Below are positions 1 to 8,722 of a stretch of DNA of 64,000 bases, piece after piece. A model generated the notes under the pieces. That model had not been told where the DNA came from and searched no databases. It was given only the letters and a program-made list of their open reading frames with translations. The position numbers and the translations under genes are program-made. The stretch's first letter is position 1, and each line of letters starts with the position of its first letter. The DNA lies in NCBI RefSeq assembly GCF_025823185.1, contig NZ_JACKVK010000004.1, positions 186,001 through 250,000 of the forward strand. Reading direction: 5' to 3'. The DNA is from Mycobacterium yunnanensis. GTDB lineage: Bacteria > Actinomycetota > Actinomycetes > Mycobacteriales > Mycobacteriaceae.

Positions 1-290
1 TCGTCGTAGCGGGCGTAGCCGGCGCGGCCGAAGGCGTCGATCATGGTCCGGCGATCGGCGTCGCGAACGGCCTCGGGCGTGCGCAGGCCGGCGTGAAACA
101 CTTCGCGGGCCGCGGTGACGGCGATGCCCGCGTCGATCGGCTTGCTGGCGAGCATGCACAGAACGAGAAGTTCGAACAGCGGCATCGGGGTGTCCTTCAG
201 CGCGATGCCGGCCTCGGCGGCGTAGGTGGTCCCGGCCTCCTTCAGCAGCCGCGTGGCGATGTCGGCGGGGCGGGAGTCGTCGAGCGCCAT
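1..290 (-). CDS. Endonuclease III-like (HhH-GPD type) protein, 5' part only
   Basis: The reading frame starts at ATG 290 and runs off the left edge, so only about 96 N-terminal residues are visible. They begin MALDDSRPADIATRLLKEAG and continue with the helical segment ELLVLCMLASKPIDAGIAV, then TPEAVRDADRRTMIDAFGRA. This pattern resembles the N-terminal helices of base-excision HhH-GPD proteins annotated as endonuclease in mycobacteria. The helix-hairpin-helix and catalytic residues would lie outside the window, so the role in DNA repair is inferred from resemblance. It is on the same strand as the TfoX-like gene just upstream, 38 bp away, and may be co-transcribed with it. Confidence 0.55.
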   Translation of the reverse strand, partial: MALDDSRPADIATRLLKEAGTTYAAEAGIALKDTPMPLFELLVLCMLASKPIDAGIAVTAAREVFHAGLRTPEAVRDADRRTMIDAFGRAGYARYD

Positions 291-328
291 GGCTTGGGCA
301 TACCCGAGAGGGTGGTCGACAAACGCCG

Positions 329-652
329 CTACTTGGCAGGCAGGCCGGCGGCGTAGTGGGTGCCGCGCTCCACCCAGGAGCGCAGTTGGCGCGTGGTCGT
401 CAGCCCCTCGGTGCCCACCCGGATCCAGCCGCGCGTCTCCCGCCCGGCCATCACCATCGGCTCGACGTGCTTGCGGGCCAGCAGCGCGTCGGTGTCCTCG
501 GCGGGAACGCGCACCATCAGCCCGCCCTGGCCGCTCACGCAGACGGCCATGTTGCCACCGACCATGAAGGCCAAGCCGCCGAACATCCGCCGCTCCTCGG
601 CGCCGCCGACGAGCTCACGGACGCGGTTCGCCAGGTCCTCGTCGTAGGCCAT
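329..652 (-). CDS. TfoX/Sxy N-terminal-domain protein
   Basis: A 107-residue protein consisting of a single TfoX N-terminal domain. The family signature is clear: MAYDEDLANRVRELV, then RRMFGGLAFMVGGNMAVCVS, then VRVPAEDTDALLARKHVEPM and a C-terminal WVERGTHYAAGLP. In Proteobacteria TfoX/Sxy controls competence, but stand-alone actinobacterial copies lack the C-terminal domain and have no assigned function. The gene lies 12 bp downstream of the luciferase-like oxidoreductase on the same strand, so the two probably share a transcript. The length is normal for the stand-alone domain. The family call is secure and the role is unknown. Confidence 0.8.
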   Translation of the reverse strand: MAYDEDLANRVRELVGGAEERRMFGGLAFMVGGNMAVCVSGQGGLMVRVPAEDTDALLARKHVEPMVMAGRETRGWIRVGTEGLTTTRQLRSWVERGTHYAAGLPAK

Positions 653-664
653 GGGTCAAGGTTC

Positions 665-1687
665 TCACGCCGTGGGCGTCCAGCCCAGCCGTGGCCCAAG
701 GCGTTCGGCGAGGTCGGTGACGATCTGACGGTAGTCGGCCTCCTCGAACGAGAAGGGCAGGGCGACGGCCATCTCGTCGGCGCGCTGGAACCCGGCGTGT
801 TCGAAGAGCTGGTCGGCCAGTTCGTCGGAGGTGCCGACGTAGTCGGGCGAGAACAGCATCCGGCGCGGGCCCTGCGGGGACGTGGTCCGGTCGAAGCGGC
901 TGGCCGCATACTCTCGGTAGCGACGGATCTGGTCGTCGGTGGCCGAGTCGGTGGGAATGATCACCAATCCTTGTGACACTCGGGCACTTTCGGGTCGAGG
1001 GTGGTGGGCGCGGTAGGCGTCGATCTGTTCCCCCTGGATGGTGGCGAAGTCACGGGACTCCGTGCCCTCGGTGCTGACCACCGAGCTCGTCAGGTAGTTG
1101 ACACCTTGGTCACCAGCCCATTTCGCCGATTCGAGGCCGCCGCCGTACCAGACGCGGTCGGCCAGGCCGGGAGAGTGCGGCTGCACGCGGCGGGTGAAGC
1201 GTTCGATGCCGACGACGCCTTCGAAGTCGCTGACGGGCTCGCCACGCAGGGCGCGCAGCAGGCGCAGCACCCGTTCCTTGGAGAAGTCCTCGACGTCGTG
1301 GGTGTCGGGGTAGAGCGCGGTCTTGTAGTGGTCGTACATCATCGGCGTGCCCACCGAGACACCAGGGTTGACGCGACCACCGGAGAGCACGTCGACCGTG
1401 GCGAGGTCCTCGGCGAGACGGAAGGGATTTTCCAGGCCCAGCGGGATGACGGCGGTGCCCAGCTCGATGCGCGAGGTGCGCTGGCTCGCGGCGGCCATGA
1501 TCGCCACGGGGCTCGAGATGCCCGGTTGGAGATGTCGATCGCGCAGCCAGACGCTGTCGAAACCCAGTGCCTCGGCGCGTTCGATCACCTCGAGCGTCTC
1601 TTCGATGCCCGGGCCGGGGTTGGCGTCGTCGAACCGGCCGATGGTGAGGAATCCGAGCTTGCGCAACGGTTCTCCGCGTCTGGGCAC
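665..1687 (-). CDS. LLM-class flavin-dependent oxidoreductase
   Basis: A 340-residue bacterial-luciferase-like TIM-barrel protein. The N-terminus carries LGFLTIGRFDD on the first strand, and SVWLRDRHL and IELGTAVIPLGLENPFRLAEDL follow as in luciferase-like monooxygenases. VLSGGRVNPGVSVGTP is the typical segment before the insertion region. Enzymes of this family use FMN or, often in mycobacteria, F420; the sequence alone does not settle the cofactor or substrate. It heads a possible three-gene minus-strand unit with the TfoX-like and endonuclease-like genes. An alternative start a few codons in, near LRKLGF, is possible. Confidence 0.85.
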   Translation of the reverse strand: MPRRGEPLRKLGFLTIGRFDDANPGPGIEETLEVIERAEALGFDSVWLRDRHLQPGISSPVAIMAAASQRTSRIELGTAVIPLGLENPFRLAEDLATVDVLSGGRVNPGVSVGTPMMYDHYKTALYPDTHDVEDFSKERVLRLLRALRGEPVSDFEGVVGIERFTRRVQPHSPGLADRVWYGGGLESAKWAGDQGVNYLTSSVVSTEGTESRDFATIQGEQIDAYRAHHPRPESARVSQGLVIIPTDSATDDQIRRYREYAASRFDRTTSPQGPRRMLFSPDYVGTSDELADQLFEHAGFQRADEMAVALPFSFEEADYRQIVTDLAERLGPRLGWTPTA

Positions 1688-1839
1688 GAGGTCTCCTTGG
1701 GGGCGGGGTGGTGGGTTGGTCGGCGGGGTGGGGTGGTGGTCGTCATCGGGTGATGACGTTCGTCAATTCTTGGTGACGGTGTGTAGCGCGGTGGTGGTTC
1801 GGTCTGGCGTCACACCGCAATGGTGTCAGACCCCCGTCG

Positions 1840-1845
1840 CATACT
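1840..1845 (+). promoter_or_regulatory. Predicted -10 hexamer of a leaderless transcript
   Basis: CATACT ends six bases before the GTG at 1852, so initiation about 7 nt downstream of the hexamer would fall on the start codon. No Shine-Dalgarno sequence is visible, which fits a leaderless mRNA. Confidence 0.5.
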
Positions 1846-1851
1846 GCGATC

Positions 1852-2241
1852 GTGACGGCACCGACACCCTGGTGGGAAAACGACCCCGAACTGGAGGAGA
1901 TCCGCAGGCGAACGGCCGAGCAATTCGGAATCGACTTGGACGCAGCCAGATCCGCCGAGCCAGGGGATTCCGACGGCTTCGACGACCTCGAGGATCTTCT
2001 GGTCGTCGAGGACGAGCCCGAGGACCCCGACCCGGTCATGGTCGAATTCCTCGTCGGCCGCTGCCGAGCGGAACTCGGGGTAGCCCGTGACGTCCTCGCC
2101 GACGCCAAGATGCGTTACGACGCAGCGGTACTCGGGGCTCGCGCGGCGGGGTACTCGTGGGGTGAGATCGGCAACGTTCTTGGCGTCTCGAAACAACAGC
2201 TGCACCGCCGGTTCCGCACACGACAGCGGGGCCGACCGTAG
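1852..2241 (+). CDS. Small acidic protein with C-terminal helix-turn-helix
   Basis: A 129-residue protein starting at GTG 1852. Residues about 1-65 are strongly acidic and probably flexible (DDLEDLLVVEDEPEDPDP). Residues about 70-129 form a helix followed by an HTH resembling sigma-factor region 4 or a resolvase: ARAAGYSWGEIGNVLGVSKQ then LHRRFRTRQRG. This suggests DNA binding, though the partner and target cannot be read from sequence. The sequence just upstream contains GGTGTCAGACCCC and a leaderless -10. I recognise similar small proteins in mycobacteria but no named gene. It converges on lon. Confidence 0.7.
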   Translation: MTAPTPWWENDPELEEIRRRTAEQFGIDLDAARSAEPGDSDGFDDLEDLLVVEDEPEDPDPVMVEFLVGRCRAELGVARDVLADAKMRYDAAVLGARAAGYSWGEIGNVLGVSKQQLHRRFRTRQRGRP

Positions 2242-2253
2242 TCGACCCCGCTG
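2224..2253. terminator. Hairpin between convergent small HTH gene and lon
   Basis: CAGCGGGG (2224-2231) pairs with CCCCGCTG (2246-2253). After one mismatch the stem continues with CGAC/GTCG around a CGTA loop. The stop codon of the upstream gene (2239-2241) begins in the loop. There is no T tract, so it may serve as a bidirectional intrinsic-like terminator between convergent genes. Confidence 0.5.
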
Positions 2254-2266
2254 CACATGCCACCGG

Positions 2267-4591
2267 TCAGGCCGCCGCGACCGTAGCCGCCTCCGCCGCA
2301 GGCTCCAACGCCTGGGCGACGATGTCGGCCACGTCGGTCATTGGCTTGACCTCCAGTGCGGCGAGCACCTCGGCAGGGACGTCGTCCAGATCGGCCTCGT
2401 TGCGGGCCGGGATGAACACCGTCTTAAGACCGTTGCGCTGCGCAGCGAGCAGCTTCTGCTTCACCCCGCCGATCGGGAGCACCCGACCGTTCAGCGTGAC
2501 CTCGCCGGTCATGCCGACGTCACCGCGGACCTTGCGCCCGGTGGCCATCGACACCAGTGCCGTGACCATCGTGACGCCCGCCGACGGGCCGTCCTTCGGC
2601 ACCGCACCCGCCGGGAAGTGCACGTGGATCTGACGATCCAGCGCAGCGCGGTCGACGCCCAACTGCTCGGCGTGGGCCTTGACGTAGGACAGCGCGATCT
2701 GCGCCGACTCCTTCATCACGTCACCCAGCTGGCCGGTCAACTGCAGACCGGCGTCACCGGAATTCGAGTTGGCCTCGATGAAGAGCACGTCACCACCCAG
2801 ACCGGTGACCGCCAGGCCGGTAGCCACGCCGGGCACCGCGGTGCGCTCCTCGGACTCCGGCGTGAAGCGCGGACGGCCAAGGTAGCCAACGAGATCCGGC
2901 TCGTCGATCACCAGCTTGGTCGGGTCGGCGGCCAACTTCGTGGTCGCCTTGCGCAACGCCTTGGCCAGCAGTCGCTCGAACTGACGCATGCCGGGCTCGC
3001 GGGTGTAGTCCGCGGCGATCTTGCGGAGCGCCTCGTCGGTCACCGTCACCTCGTCGGCGGTCAGCGCCGCGCGGTCCCGCTGCCGAGGCAGTAGGAAGTC
3101 ACGTGCGATGGCGACCTTGTCGTCCTCGGTGTAGCCGTCGATCTGCACCAGTTCCATGCGGTCCAGCAGGGCCGACGGGATGTTCTCGATGACGTTGGCC
3201 GTCGCGAGGAACACGACGTCGGACAGGTCGAGGTCGAGATCGAGGTAGTGGTCGCGGAACGTGTGGTTCTGCGCTGGGTCCAGCACCTCGAGCAGCGCCG
3301 CGCTCGGATCGCCACGGTAGTCCGAGCCCACCTTGTCGATCTCGTCGAGCAGGATGACGGGGTTCATCGACCCCGCCTCGCCGATGGCCCGGACCAGCCG
3401 GCCGGGCAGCGCGCCGACGTAAGTCCGCCGATGCCCGCGGATCTCGGCCTCGTCACGCACGCCACCGAGCGCGACGCGAACGAACTTGCGGCCCAACGCC
3501 CGTGCCACCGATTCACCCAGTGACGTCTTGCCGACACCGGGAGGACCGGCCAGCACCATCACCGCGCCGGAACCCCGGCCGCCGACGACCTGCAGACCCC
3601 GCTGGGTGCGACGGGCACGCACGGCCAGGTACTCCACGATGCGATCCTTGACGTCGTCGAGCCCGTGGTGGTCGGCATCCAGGATCTCGCGGGCCGACGC
3701 CAGGTCGGTGGAGTCCTCAGTCGACACATTCCACGGCAGGTCCAAGACGGTGTCCAACCAGGTCCGGATCCAGCCGCCCTCGGGGCTCTGGTCGCTCGAG
3801 CGCTCCAGCTTGCCGACCTCGCGCAGTGCGGCCTCGCGCACCTTCTCGGGCAGATCCGCCGCCTCGACCCGGGCGCGGTAGTCATCGGAACCCTCGGGCT
3901 CGCCCTCGCCGAGCTCCTTGCGAATCGCGGCCAGTTGCTGGCGCAGCAGGAATTCCTTCTGCGTCTTCTCCATGCCGCTGCGCACGTCGTCGGCGATCTT
4001 GTCGTTGACCTCGGTCTCGGCCAGGTGTGCGGCCGTCACGTCGATCAGCAGCCGCAGGCGCTGCGCCACGTCCTCGGTCTCCAAGAGCTCGCGCTTCTGG
4101 ACGTCGGTCAGGTACGAGGCGTACCCGGCGGTGTCGGCCAACGCCGACGGGTCGGTGATCTTGTTGACCACGTCGACGATCTGCCACGCCTCGCGGCGCT
4201 GCAGCATCGCCAGCAGCAGTTTCTTGTACTCAGCGGTCAACGCCTTGGTCTCGTCGGTGATCTCGGGCTCGGTGGCTTCGTCCACCAAGACCCAGAGTGC
4301 GGCGCCGGGCCCGGTGGTGCCGGAGCCGATGTGGGCGCGCTTCTCACCGCGGATCACCGCGGCGGCACCTCCGCCGGGAACGCGGCCCACCTGCACGATC
4401 GAGGCGATGACGCCGTACGTGGGGTAGCGGTCCTCCAGCCGGGGCGCGATGAGCAGCTTGCCGCTCTCACTTGCCTGGGCGGCGTCGACCGCGGCGCGTG
4501 CGGCTTCGTCGAGTTCGATCGGGACGACCATTCCTGGCAGGACGATCGGCTCGCTGACGAAGAGCACGGGTACTGCGATGTTTTCAGACAT
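2267..4591 (-). CDS. lon: ATP-dependent Lon protease (endopeptidase La)
   Basis: A 774-residue LonA-type AAA+ protease that degrades misfolded and regulatory proteins in the cytoplasm. An N-terminal substrate-binding domain begins MSENIAVPVLFVSEP and is followed by a coiled-coil stretch (QKEFLLRQQLAAIRKELGEG). The AAA+ module has Walker A GPPGVGKTS near residue 350 and Walker B VILLDEIDKVG. The C-terminal protease domain has the Ser-Lys dyad, with Ser about 670 in DGPSAGVTM and Lys about 713 in GGVKQKLLAAQ. Length and domain order are normal. M. smegmatis has this gene, whereas as I recall M. tuberculosis does not. The region upstream of the ATG is short and no heat-shock operator was identified. 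Confidence 0.98.
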   Translation of the reverse strand: MSENIAVPVLFVSEPIVLPGMVVPIELDEAARAAVDAAQASESGKLLIAPRLEDRYPTYGVIASIVQVGRVPGGGAAAVIRGEKRAHIGSGTTGPGAALWVLVDEATEPEITDETKALTAEYKKLLLAMLQRREAWQIVDVVNKITDPSALADTAGYASYLTDVQKRELLETEDVAQRLRLLIDVTAAHLAETEVNDKIADDVRSGMEKTQKEFLLRQQLAAIRKELGEGEPEGSDDYRARVEAADLPEKVREAALREVGKLERSSDQSPEGGWIRTWLDTVLDLPWNVSTEDSTDLASAREILDADHHGLDDVKDRIVEYLAVRARRTQRGLQVVGGRGSGAVMVLAGPPGVGKTSLGESVARALGRKFVRVALGGVRDEAEIRGHRRTYVGALPGRLVRAIGEAGSMNPVILLDEIDKVGSDYRGDPSAALLEVLDPAQNHTFRDHYLDLDLDLSDVVFLATANVIENIPSALLDRMELVQIDGYTEDDKVAIARDFLLPRQRDRAALTADEVTVTDEALRKIAADYTREPGMRQFERLLAKALRKATTKLAADPTKLVIDEPDLVGYLGRPRFTPESEERTAVPGVATGLAVTGLGGDVLFIEANSNSGDAGLQLTGQLGDVMKESAQIALSYVKAHAEQLGVDRAALDRQIHVHFPAGAVPKDGPSAGVTMVTALVSMATGRKVRGDVGMTGEVTLNGRVLPIGGVKQKLLAAQRNGLKTVFIPARNEADLDDVPAEVLAALEVKPMTDVADIVAQALEPAAEAATVAAA

Positions 4592-4621
4592 CAGACTCCT
4601 TCAAAGTTCAGCCTGATGCGC

Positions 4622-5296
4622 TCAACTATGGGGCGAGTCGGTTTGTTCCCTCGTGCTAGGCGCTGGACCCGCGGCCGCCGCGGCCCGGCGGCCGATCACG
4701 ACGGTCGCCAGCACCAGGAGGCCGATGACCGGCAGGGTGATGGCCGAGTTCACGCCGTTGGCGGCGTCGACCGACAGCCGGGAGATGACCACGAGCCGGA
4801 TGGCGACCTCGATCAGCAGTCCGACTCCCCACATCGCCGAGAGCAGAACGTGCACACGCCGTCTCCGGCGGGCCTCTTCCGGGGTGGGTGCAGCTTCGTC
4901 GGCAGGACGGAAGCGCTCGCCGACGACCTGGGTCAGCGGGGTTCCGACGACGCAGCTGCCGAGGAACAGCAGCCCGCCGATTCCGTTGACGAGCGTGTTG
5001 CCGATCAGGATGAGCTTGGGATTGGTGGTGGCCAGTCCGACGGCAAGGCTCAGGCCAAAGGTGAGAAGGAGGTAGACGGCGAAGGGGTCCAGCCGGCGAC
5101 TCTTGACCACGCCGTAGACGACCCGAACTCCAGAGAGGACCGTCGCCGAGAGCAACGCGGCGTATTCCGAGACGCCCATGGCGCGTAACCCGTAGTAGGC
5201 GACCAACGGTGGTGCCACGTCGAGCAGGATCGTCTGGAACAGCGGACGCATCGACCGACGCTGCGCCGGGGCCGGTTGGCTCACGGCGGCCACCAT
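4622..5296 (-). CDS. VC0807-family integral membrane protein
   Basis: About 224 residues from ATG 5296 (MVAAVSQPAPAQRR); an in-frame ATG at 5251 (MRPLFQTILLDVAPPL) is the alternative. The open frame continues further upstream, but that part is antisense to the divergent oxidoreductase and has no coding character. Several hydrophobic helices are visible, including VAPPLVAYYGLRAMGVSEY, an inner stretch with YLLLTFGLSLAVGLATT, and ITLPVIGLLVLATVVIG near the C-terminus. This matches the VC0807 family often found in actinobacteria, which has no assigned biochemical role. It is divergent from the MDR-type oxidoreductase and may share its intergenic promoter region. Confidence 0.7.
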   Translation of the reverse strand: MVAAVSQPAPAQRRSMRPLFQTILLDVAPPLVAYYGLRAMGVSEYAALLSATVLSGVRVVYGVVKSRRLDPFAVYLLLTFGLSLAVGLATTNPKLILIGNTLVNGIGGLLFLGSCVVGTPLTQVVGERFRPADEAAPTPEEARRRRRVHVLLSAMWGVGLLIEVAIRLVVISRLSVDAANGVNSAITLPVIGLLVLATVVIGRRAAAAAGPAPSTREQTDSPHS

Positions 5297-5360
5297 ATGT
5301 ACGTCACCTGGAGACTGGCTGGGAGGGAATAGACCCGGAGGCCGACCCGTCGTAGCTACC

Positions 5361-6320
5361 GTGACCGAGACCATGATGAGGGCAGTTCGTTTCGACGAGT
5401 ACGGCGACGTCGACGTGTTGGACGTACGTGACGTCCCGCGTCCCGTACCGACGGGTGGCGAGGTACTCGTCGAGGTGAAGGCAGCCGGCGTCAATCCCGG
5501 CGAGGCGATGATCCGCCAGGGACTCCTGCACGACCGATATCCGGCCACGTTTCCCTCCGGAGAGGGCAGTGATCTCGCCGGTGTCGTCGTCGAGTTGAGC
5601 ACCGGCGCATCGGGTTTCGCGGTGGGGGACGAGGTGCTGGGATTCTCGTTCGGACGCTCCAGCCATGCCGAGTTCGTGGCGGTCCCTGCCGAACAGTTGA
5701 CGCGCAAACCCGCCGAGGTGTCCTGGGAGGCGGCGGGCGGCCTCTACGTCGCGGGGTCGACGGCCTTTGCCGCCGTCCGGTCGGTGAACCTGACCGCGGG
5801 CGACGTGGTCGCCGTATCCGCGGCCGCGGGCGGCGTTGGCACCCTCGCCGTCCAGCTCGCCGTTCAGACGGGTGCAACGGTTCTCGGCATCGCCGGACCC
5901 GCCAACCACGACTGGCTGGCCGACCATGGCGTCGTCCCGGTCAACTACGGAGACGGTCTGGCAGACCGGCTCCGGAAAGCGGCGTCCTCCGAAGCGGCGG
6001 GCCGGGTCGACGCCTTCGTCGACCTGTTCGGCGGCGGGTACGTGAAAATGGCGGTCGAAGAGCTCGGCGTCACGCCCGAACGGGTCGACACCGTCATCGA
6101 CTTCGCCGCCGTCGAGCAGTACGGGGTCAAGGTCGAGGGCAGTGCGGTGGCCTCGACCGCAGAAGTGCTCGCCGAATTGGCCGGCCAGATTGCCACCGGT
6201 GACCTGGAGGTCCCCATTGCCGGAGTGTTCCCGCTCGAGGACGTCCGCGAGGCGTATCGGACGCTCGAGCAACGACATTCGCGCGGGAAGATCGTCCTGG
6301 TCACCGGCGGGCGGCCGTAG
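5361..6320 (+). CDS. Zinc-independent MDR oxidoreductase (quinone oxidoreductase type)
   Basis: A 319-residue NADPH-dependent medium-chain reductase starting at GTG 5361. It has the GroES-like N-terminal domain (EVLVEVKAAGVNPGEAMIRQG, FPSGEGSDLAGVVVE) and the nucleotide-binding Rossmann fold with VSAAAGGVGTLAVQLAV. The structural and catalytic zinc cysteines of alcohol dehydrogenases are absent, as in quinone oxidoreductases. The C-terminal PLEDVREAYRTLEQRHSRGKIVL is the family's closing signature. The likely reaction is reduction of a quinone or an alpha,beta-unsaturated carbonyl compound; the substrate cannot be assigned. It is divergent from the VC0807-family gene and ends 22 bp before a convergent CorC-type gene. 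Confidence 0.9.
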   Translation: MTETMMRAVRFDEYGDVDVLDVRDVPRPVPTGGEVLVEVKAAGVNPGEAMIRQGLLHDRYPATFPSGEGSDLAGVVVELSTGASGFAVGDEVLGFSFGRSSHAEFVAVPAEQLTRKPAEVSWEAAGGLYVAGSTAFAAVRSVNLTAGDVVAVSAAAGGVGTLAVQLAVQTGATVLGIAGPANHDWLADHGVVPVNYGDGLADRLRKAASSEAAGRVDAFVDLFGGGYVKMAVEELGVTPERVDTVIDFAAVEQYGVKVEGSAVASTAEVLAELAGQIATGDLEVPIAGVFPLEDVREAYRTLEQRHSRGKIVLVTGGRP

Positions 6321-6342
6321 CCGACGAGCCGGGGCCGGCGAC

Positions 6343-7356
6343 TCAGGCGGCGTGTGGCTCGGGAAGAAGCCGCGCGAGGAGGTCGGTCAACGTCACGAGC
6401 CCGAGCTCGCGACCGTCGCCGTTGAACACGATGGCGACGTGCGTCCTGGCCTCGCGCATGGTGCTCAGCGCCGCGTAGACGGGCGTCGCGGCCTCGAGCC
6501 GCAAGGCCGGTCGCATCAGGGTGGTCGCCGTCGCGTCCGGCGGAGCCGTCAGGGTGTCGCGGACGTGGACCACGCCGACCGCGTCGACGCCGTCCCGGAC
6601 GATCAGGCGCATGTGGCCGGACAGCCGGGACGCCTCGCGAACGTCGAGAGCGCTCGCCCGGGGGGAGACCTCGGCGGGGTCACGACCGACGTCGACGATG
6701 TCGCCGACCCGGACCCCGTGCAGCCGCAGGGCGCCGCTCAACCCGAGGTGATGGTGTGAGTCGAGGGTGCCTGCCGTAGCCGAGTGCTCCACCAGATGTC
6801 TTAGGGTCTCGGGGTCCTGGCCGGTCGAGACGTGGTCGACCGGGTCGACGCCGACGCGTCGCAGACACCAGTTGGCGACGTGGTTGAGCCCGACGATGAC
6901 CGGCCGTGTCACCCACATGAAGGCCCGCATGGGGAGCGCCAGCAGCACCGCCGACCGCTCGGGGTGGGCGATGGCCCACGACTTCGGTGCCATTTCGCCG
7001 ACCACCAGGTGCAGGAAGGTGACGATGACCAACGCCAGTACGAACCCGCCGACGTCGGCCACCCATGACGGTGCACCCCACGATGCGATCGCCGGGGTCA
7101 GCCAGTCGTGGACGGCTGGTTTGGTCACCGCGCCGAGTAGCAGGGTGCAGACGGTGATGCCCAGCTGGGAACCGGCGAGAAGGACCGACAGCTCCGACGA
7201 GCTTCGCAGCGCGGCCCTAGCCGAACGGCTTTGCGTCGCAAGGTCTTCCAGGCGATGCCGCCGGGCGGCGATCAAGGCGAACTCCACTGCGACGAAGAAG
7301 GCGCTGGCGGCGATCAGACCGGCGGACACGAGCACGATCACGGTGAGGTCATTCAT
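6343..7356 (-). CDS. CNNM/CorC-family membrane protein (second of a pair)
   Basis: A 337-residue protein with an N-terminal CNNM (DUF21) transmembrane domain starting MNDLTVIVLVSAGLIAASAF. Characteristic segments are FFVAVEFALIAARRHRLEDL, LLAGSQLGITVCTLLLGAV and HLVVGEMAPKSWAIAHPER. CBS-type repeats follow at about residues 200-330 (LVEHSATAGTL, VAIVFNGDGRELGLVTLTDL). The C-terminal CorC/HlyC domain seen in its neighbour is missing. Members are linked to divalent-cation (Mg/Co) efflux; the older hemolysin name is historical. Its ATG overlaps the end of the upstream paralogue by 8 bp, so the two are translationally coupled. The pairing resembles Rv1841c-Rv1842c. Confidence 0.9.
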   Translation of the reverse strand: MNDLTVIVLVSAGLIAASAFFVAVEFALIAARRHRLEDLATQSRSARAALRSSSELSVLLAGSQLGITVCTLLLGAVTKPAVHDWLTPAIASWGAPSWVADVGGFVLALVIVTFLHLVVGEMAPKSWAIAHPERSAVLLALPMRAFMWVTRPVIVGLNHVANWCLRRVGVDPVDHVSTGQDPETLRHLVEHSATAGTLDSHHHLGLSGALRLHGVRVGDIVDVGRDPAEVSPRASALDVREASRLSGHMRLIVRDGVDAVGVVHVRDTLTAPPDATATTLMRPALRLEAATPVYAALSTMREARTHVAIVFNGDGRELGLVTLTDLLARLLPEPHAA

Positions 7357-8710
7357 GGCGTCGTCCCGTCGTCGACGTGGTCTCGGACTTCTGTTCGATG
7401 GAGACGAATAGCTCTGCCGGAACGTGTCTTTCGACGGCGCGAACCTCGGCGATCAGGATGTCCGACGAGCCGTCGTGGGCACGAATCTCGACGACGTCAC
7501 CTACCGCTGGAAGTCCGCCGAATCGTTCCACCACCAGGCCGGCGAGGGTCTCGGCGTCGCGTCGGCGCAGGTCGACCGCGAGCATCCGACACACTTCGTC
7601 CAGGTGCGCCTGTCCTCCGACGTGCCACCCGCCGTCGACCCGGACGATGTCCTGGTGCGGGGGATCGTGTTCGTCGGCAATCTCACCGACGAGCTCCTCG
7701 GCCATGTCCTCCACGGTCACGATTCCGGCAAAACCACCGTATTCGTCGATCACCAGCGCCATCTCCTCGTCGGCGTCGACCAACCTGGCCTGCACGGCCG
7801 TCAACGGCAGCGACGCGGGCACGATCACCGCGGGCCGGCAATGGGATTCGACGGTGTCCTGCGGCGGAGCGCCGAGGAGGTCTTGCAACCTGACCACCCC
7901 CAGGAGGTCGTCGGTGGAGCTACCGATGACGGGGTAGCGGCTGTGACCCGTCGCCATCGTGGCCAGCACGTCGGCGACGGACTCGCCCGCGCCGACCACG
8001 TCGGTCAACGCGCGCGGCACCATCGCGTGTTCGGCGGTGCGGGTGGGGAAGTCGAGGACCCGGTCGAGCAGGGTGGACAGTTCGGCGGGCAGATCGCCGG
8101 AGCGCCGGGACTCGGCCACAATGTGCGCCAGGTCGCGCGGAGTGGCGGCGTGCTCGACGTCGTGTACCGGCTCGATGCGCAAGAGTCGCAACAGCGCATT
8201 GGACGCTGCGTCGAAGATCGAGATCAACCAGCCGAACGCCGCGAGATAGAGAGTGGTCGACCGGGCCAGCCAGCGGGCCACCGGTGCCGGTCGGGCGATG
8301 GCCAGGTTCTTGGGGAACAACTCGCCGAACACCATCTGCACGACCGTCGAGAACACAACGGCCACAACGGCTCCCGCAGCGACGGACCATCCGCGGGGAA
8401 CGTCCCCGCCGATGAGGGCGGCGATGCTGCCGCCGATGAGCGGCTCGGCGACGTAGCCGACCAGCAAACCGGTCACCGTGATGCCGAGCTGGGCGCCGGA
8501 CAGCATGAACGAGGTACGACGGGTCACCGCGAGAGCTCGCGTCGCAGCGCCGTCACCGGCCTCGGCGCGGGCCTTCAGCTGCGACCGGTCGACGGCCATG
8601 TAGGCGAATTCCTGGGCGACGAAGTAACCGGTGAGCGCCGTGATCGCCAGTACGACCAGCACTCCGACGGCCAGGGTAAGGGCGGCGGTCACGCCGTCGG
8701 CCCCACGCAT
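7349..8710 (-). CDS. CNNM/CorC-family membrane protein with CBS pair and CorC_HlyC domain
   Basis: A 453-residue paralogue of the downstream gene. It has a DUF21 membrane domain (residues about 10-200: ALTGYFVAQEFAYMAVDRSQ, MLSGAQLGITVTGLLVGYV, VQMVFGELFPKNLAIARPAP), then a CBS pair around AEHAMVPRALTDVVGAGESV and MALVIDEYGGFAGIVTVEDM. The C-terminal CorC_HlyC domain has VDGGWHVGGQAHLDEVCRML. The conserved NLAIA motif before the CBS region is present. The likely role is metal-ion, probably Mg2+, transport across the cytoplasmic membrane. It is the first gene of the coupled pair. A SulP gene lies 12 bp upstream on the same strand, so all three may be one transcript. Confidence 0.92.
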   Translation of the reverse strand: MRGADGVTAALTLAVGVLVVLAITALTGYFVAQEFAYMAVDRSQLKARAEAGDGAATRALAVTRRTSFMLSGAQLGITVTGLLVGYVAEPLIGGSIAALIGGDVPRGWSVAAGAVVAVVFSTVVQMVFGELFPKNLAIARPAPVARWLARSTTLYLAAFGWLISIFDAASNALLRLLRIEPVHDVEHAATPRDLAHIVAESRRSGDLPAELSTLLDRVLDFPTRTAEHAMVPRALTDVVGAGESVADVLATMATGHSRYPVIGSSTDDLLGVVRLQDLLGAPPQDTVESHCRPAVIVPASLPLTAVQARLVDADEEMALVIDEYGGFAGIVTVEDMAEELVGEIADEHDPPHQDIVRVDGGWHVGGQAHLDEVCRMLAVDLRRRDAETLAGLVVERFGGLPAVGDVVEIRAHDGSSDILIAEVRAVERHVPAELFVSIEQKSETTSTTGRRHE

Positions 8711-8722
8711 TCGAGTTTCGTG

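Noticed and set aside
3665..5188. A 507-codon plus-strand frame opposite lon
   Set aside because: It is the antisense shadow of Lon and the VC0807-family gene and lacks any recognisable domain.
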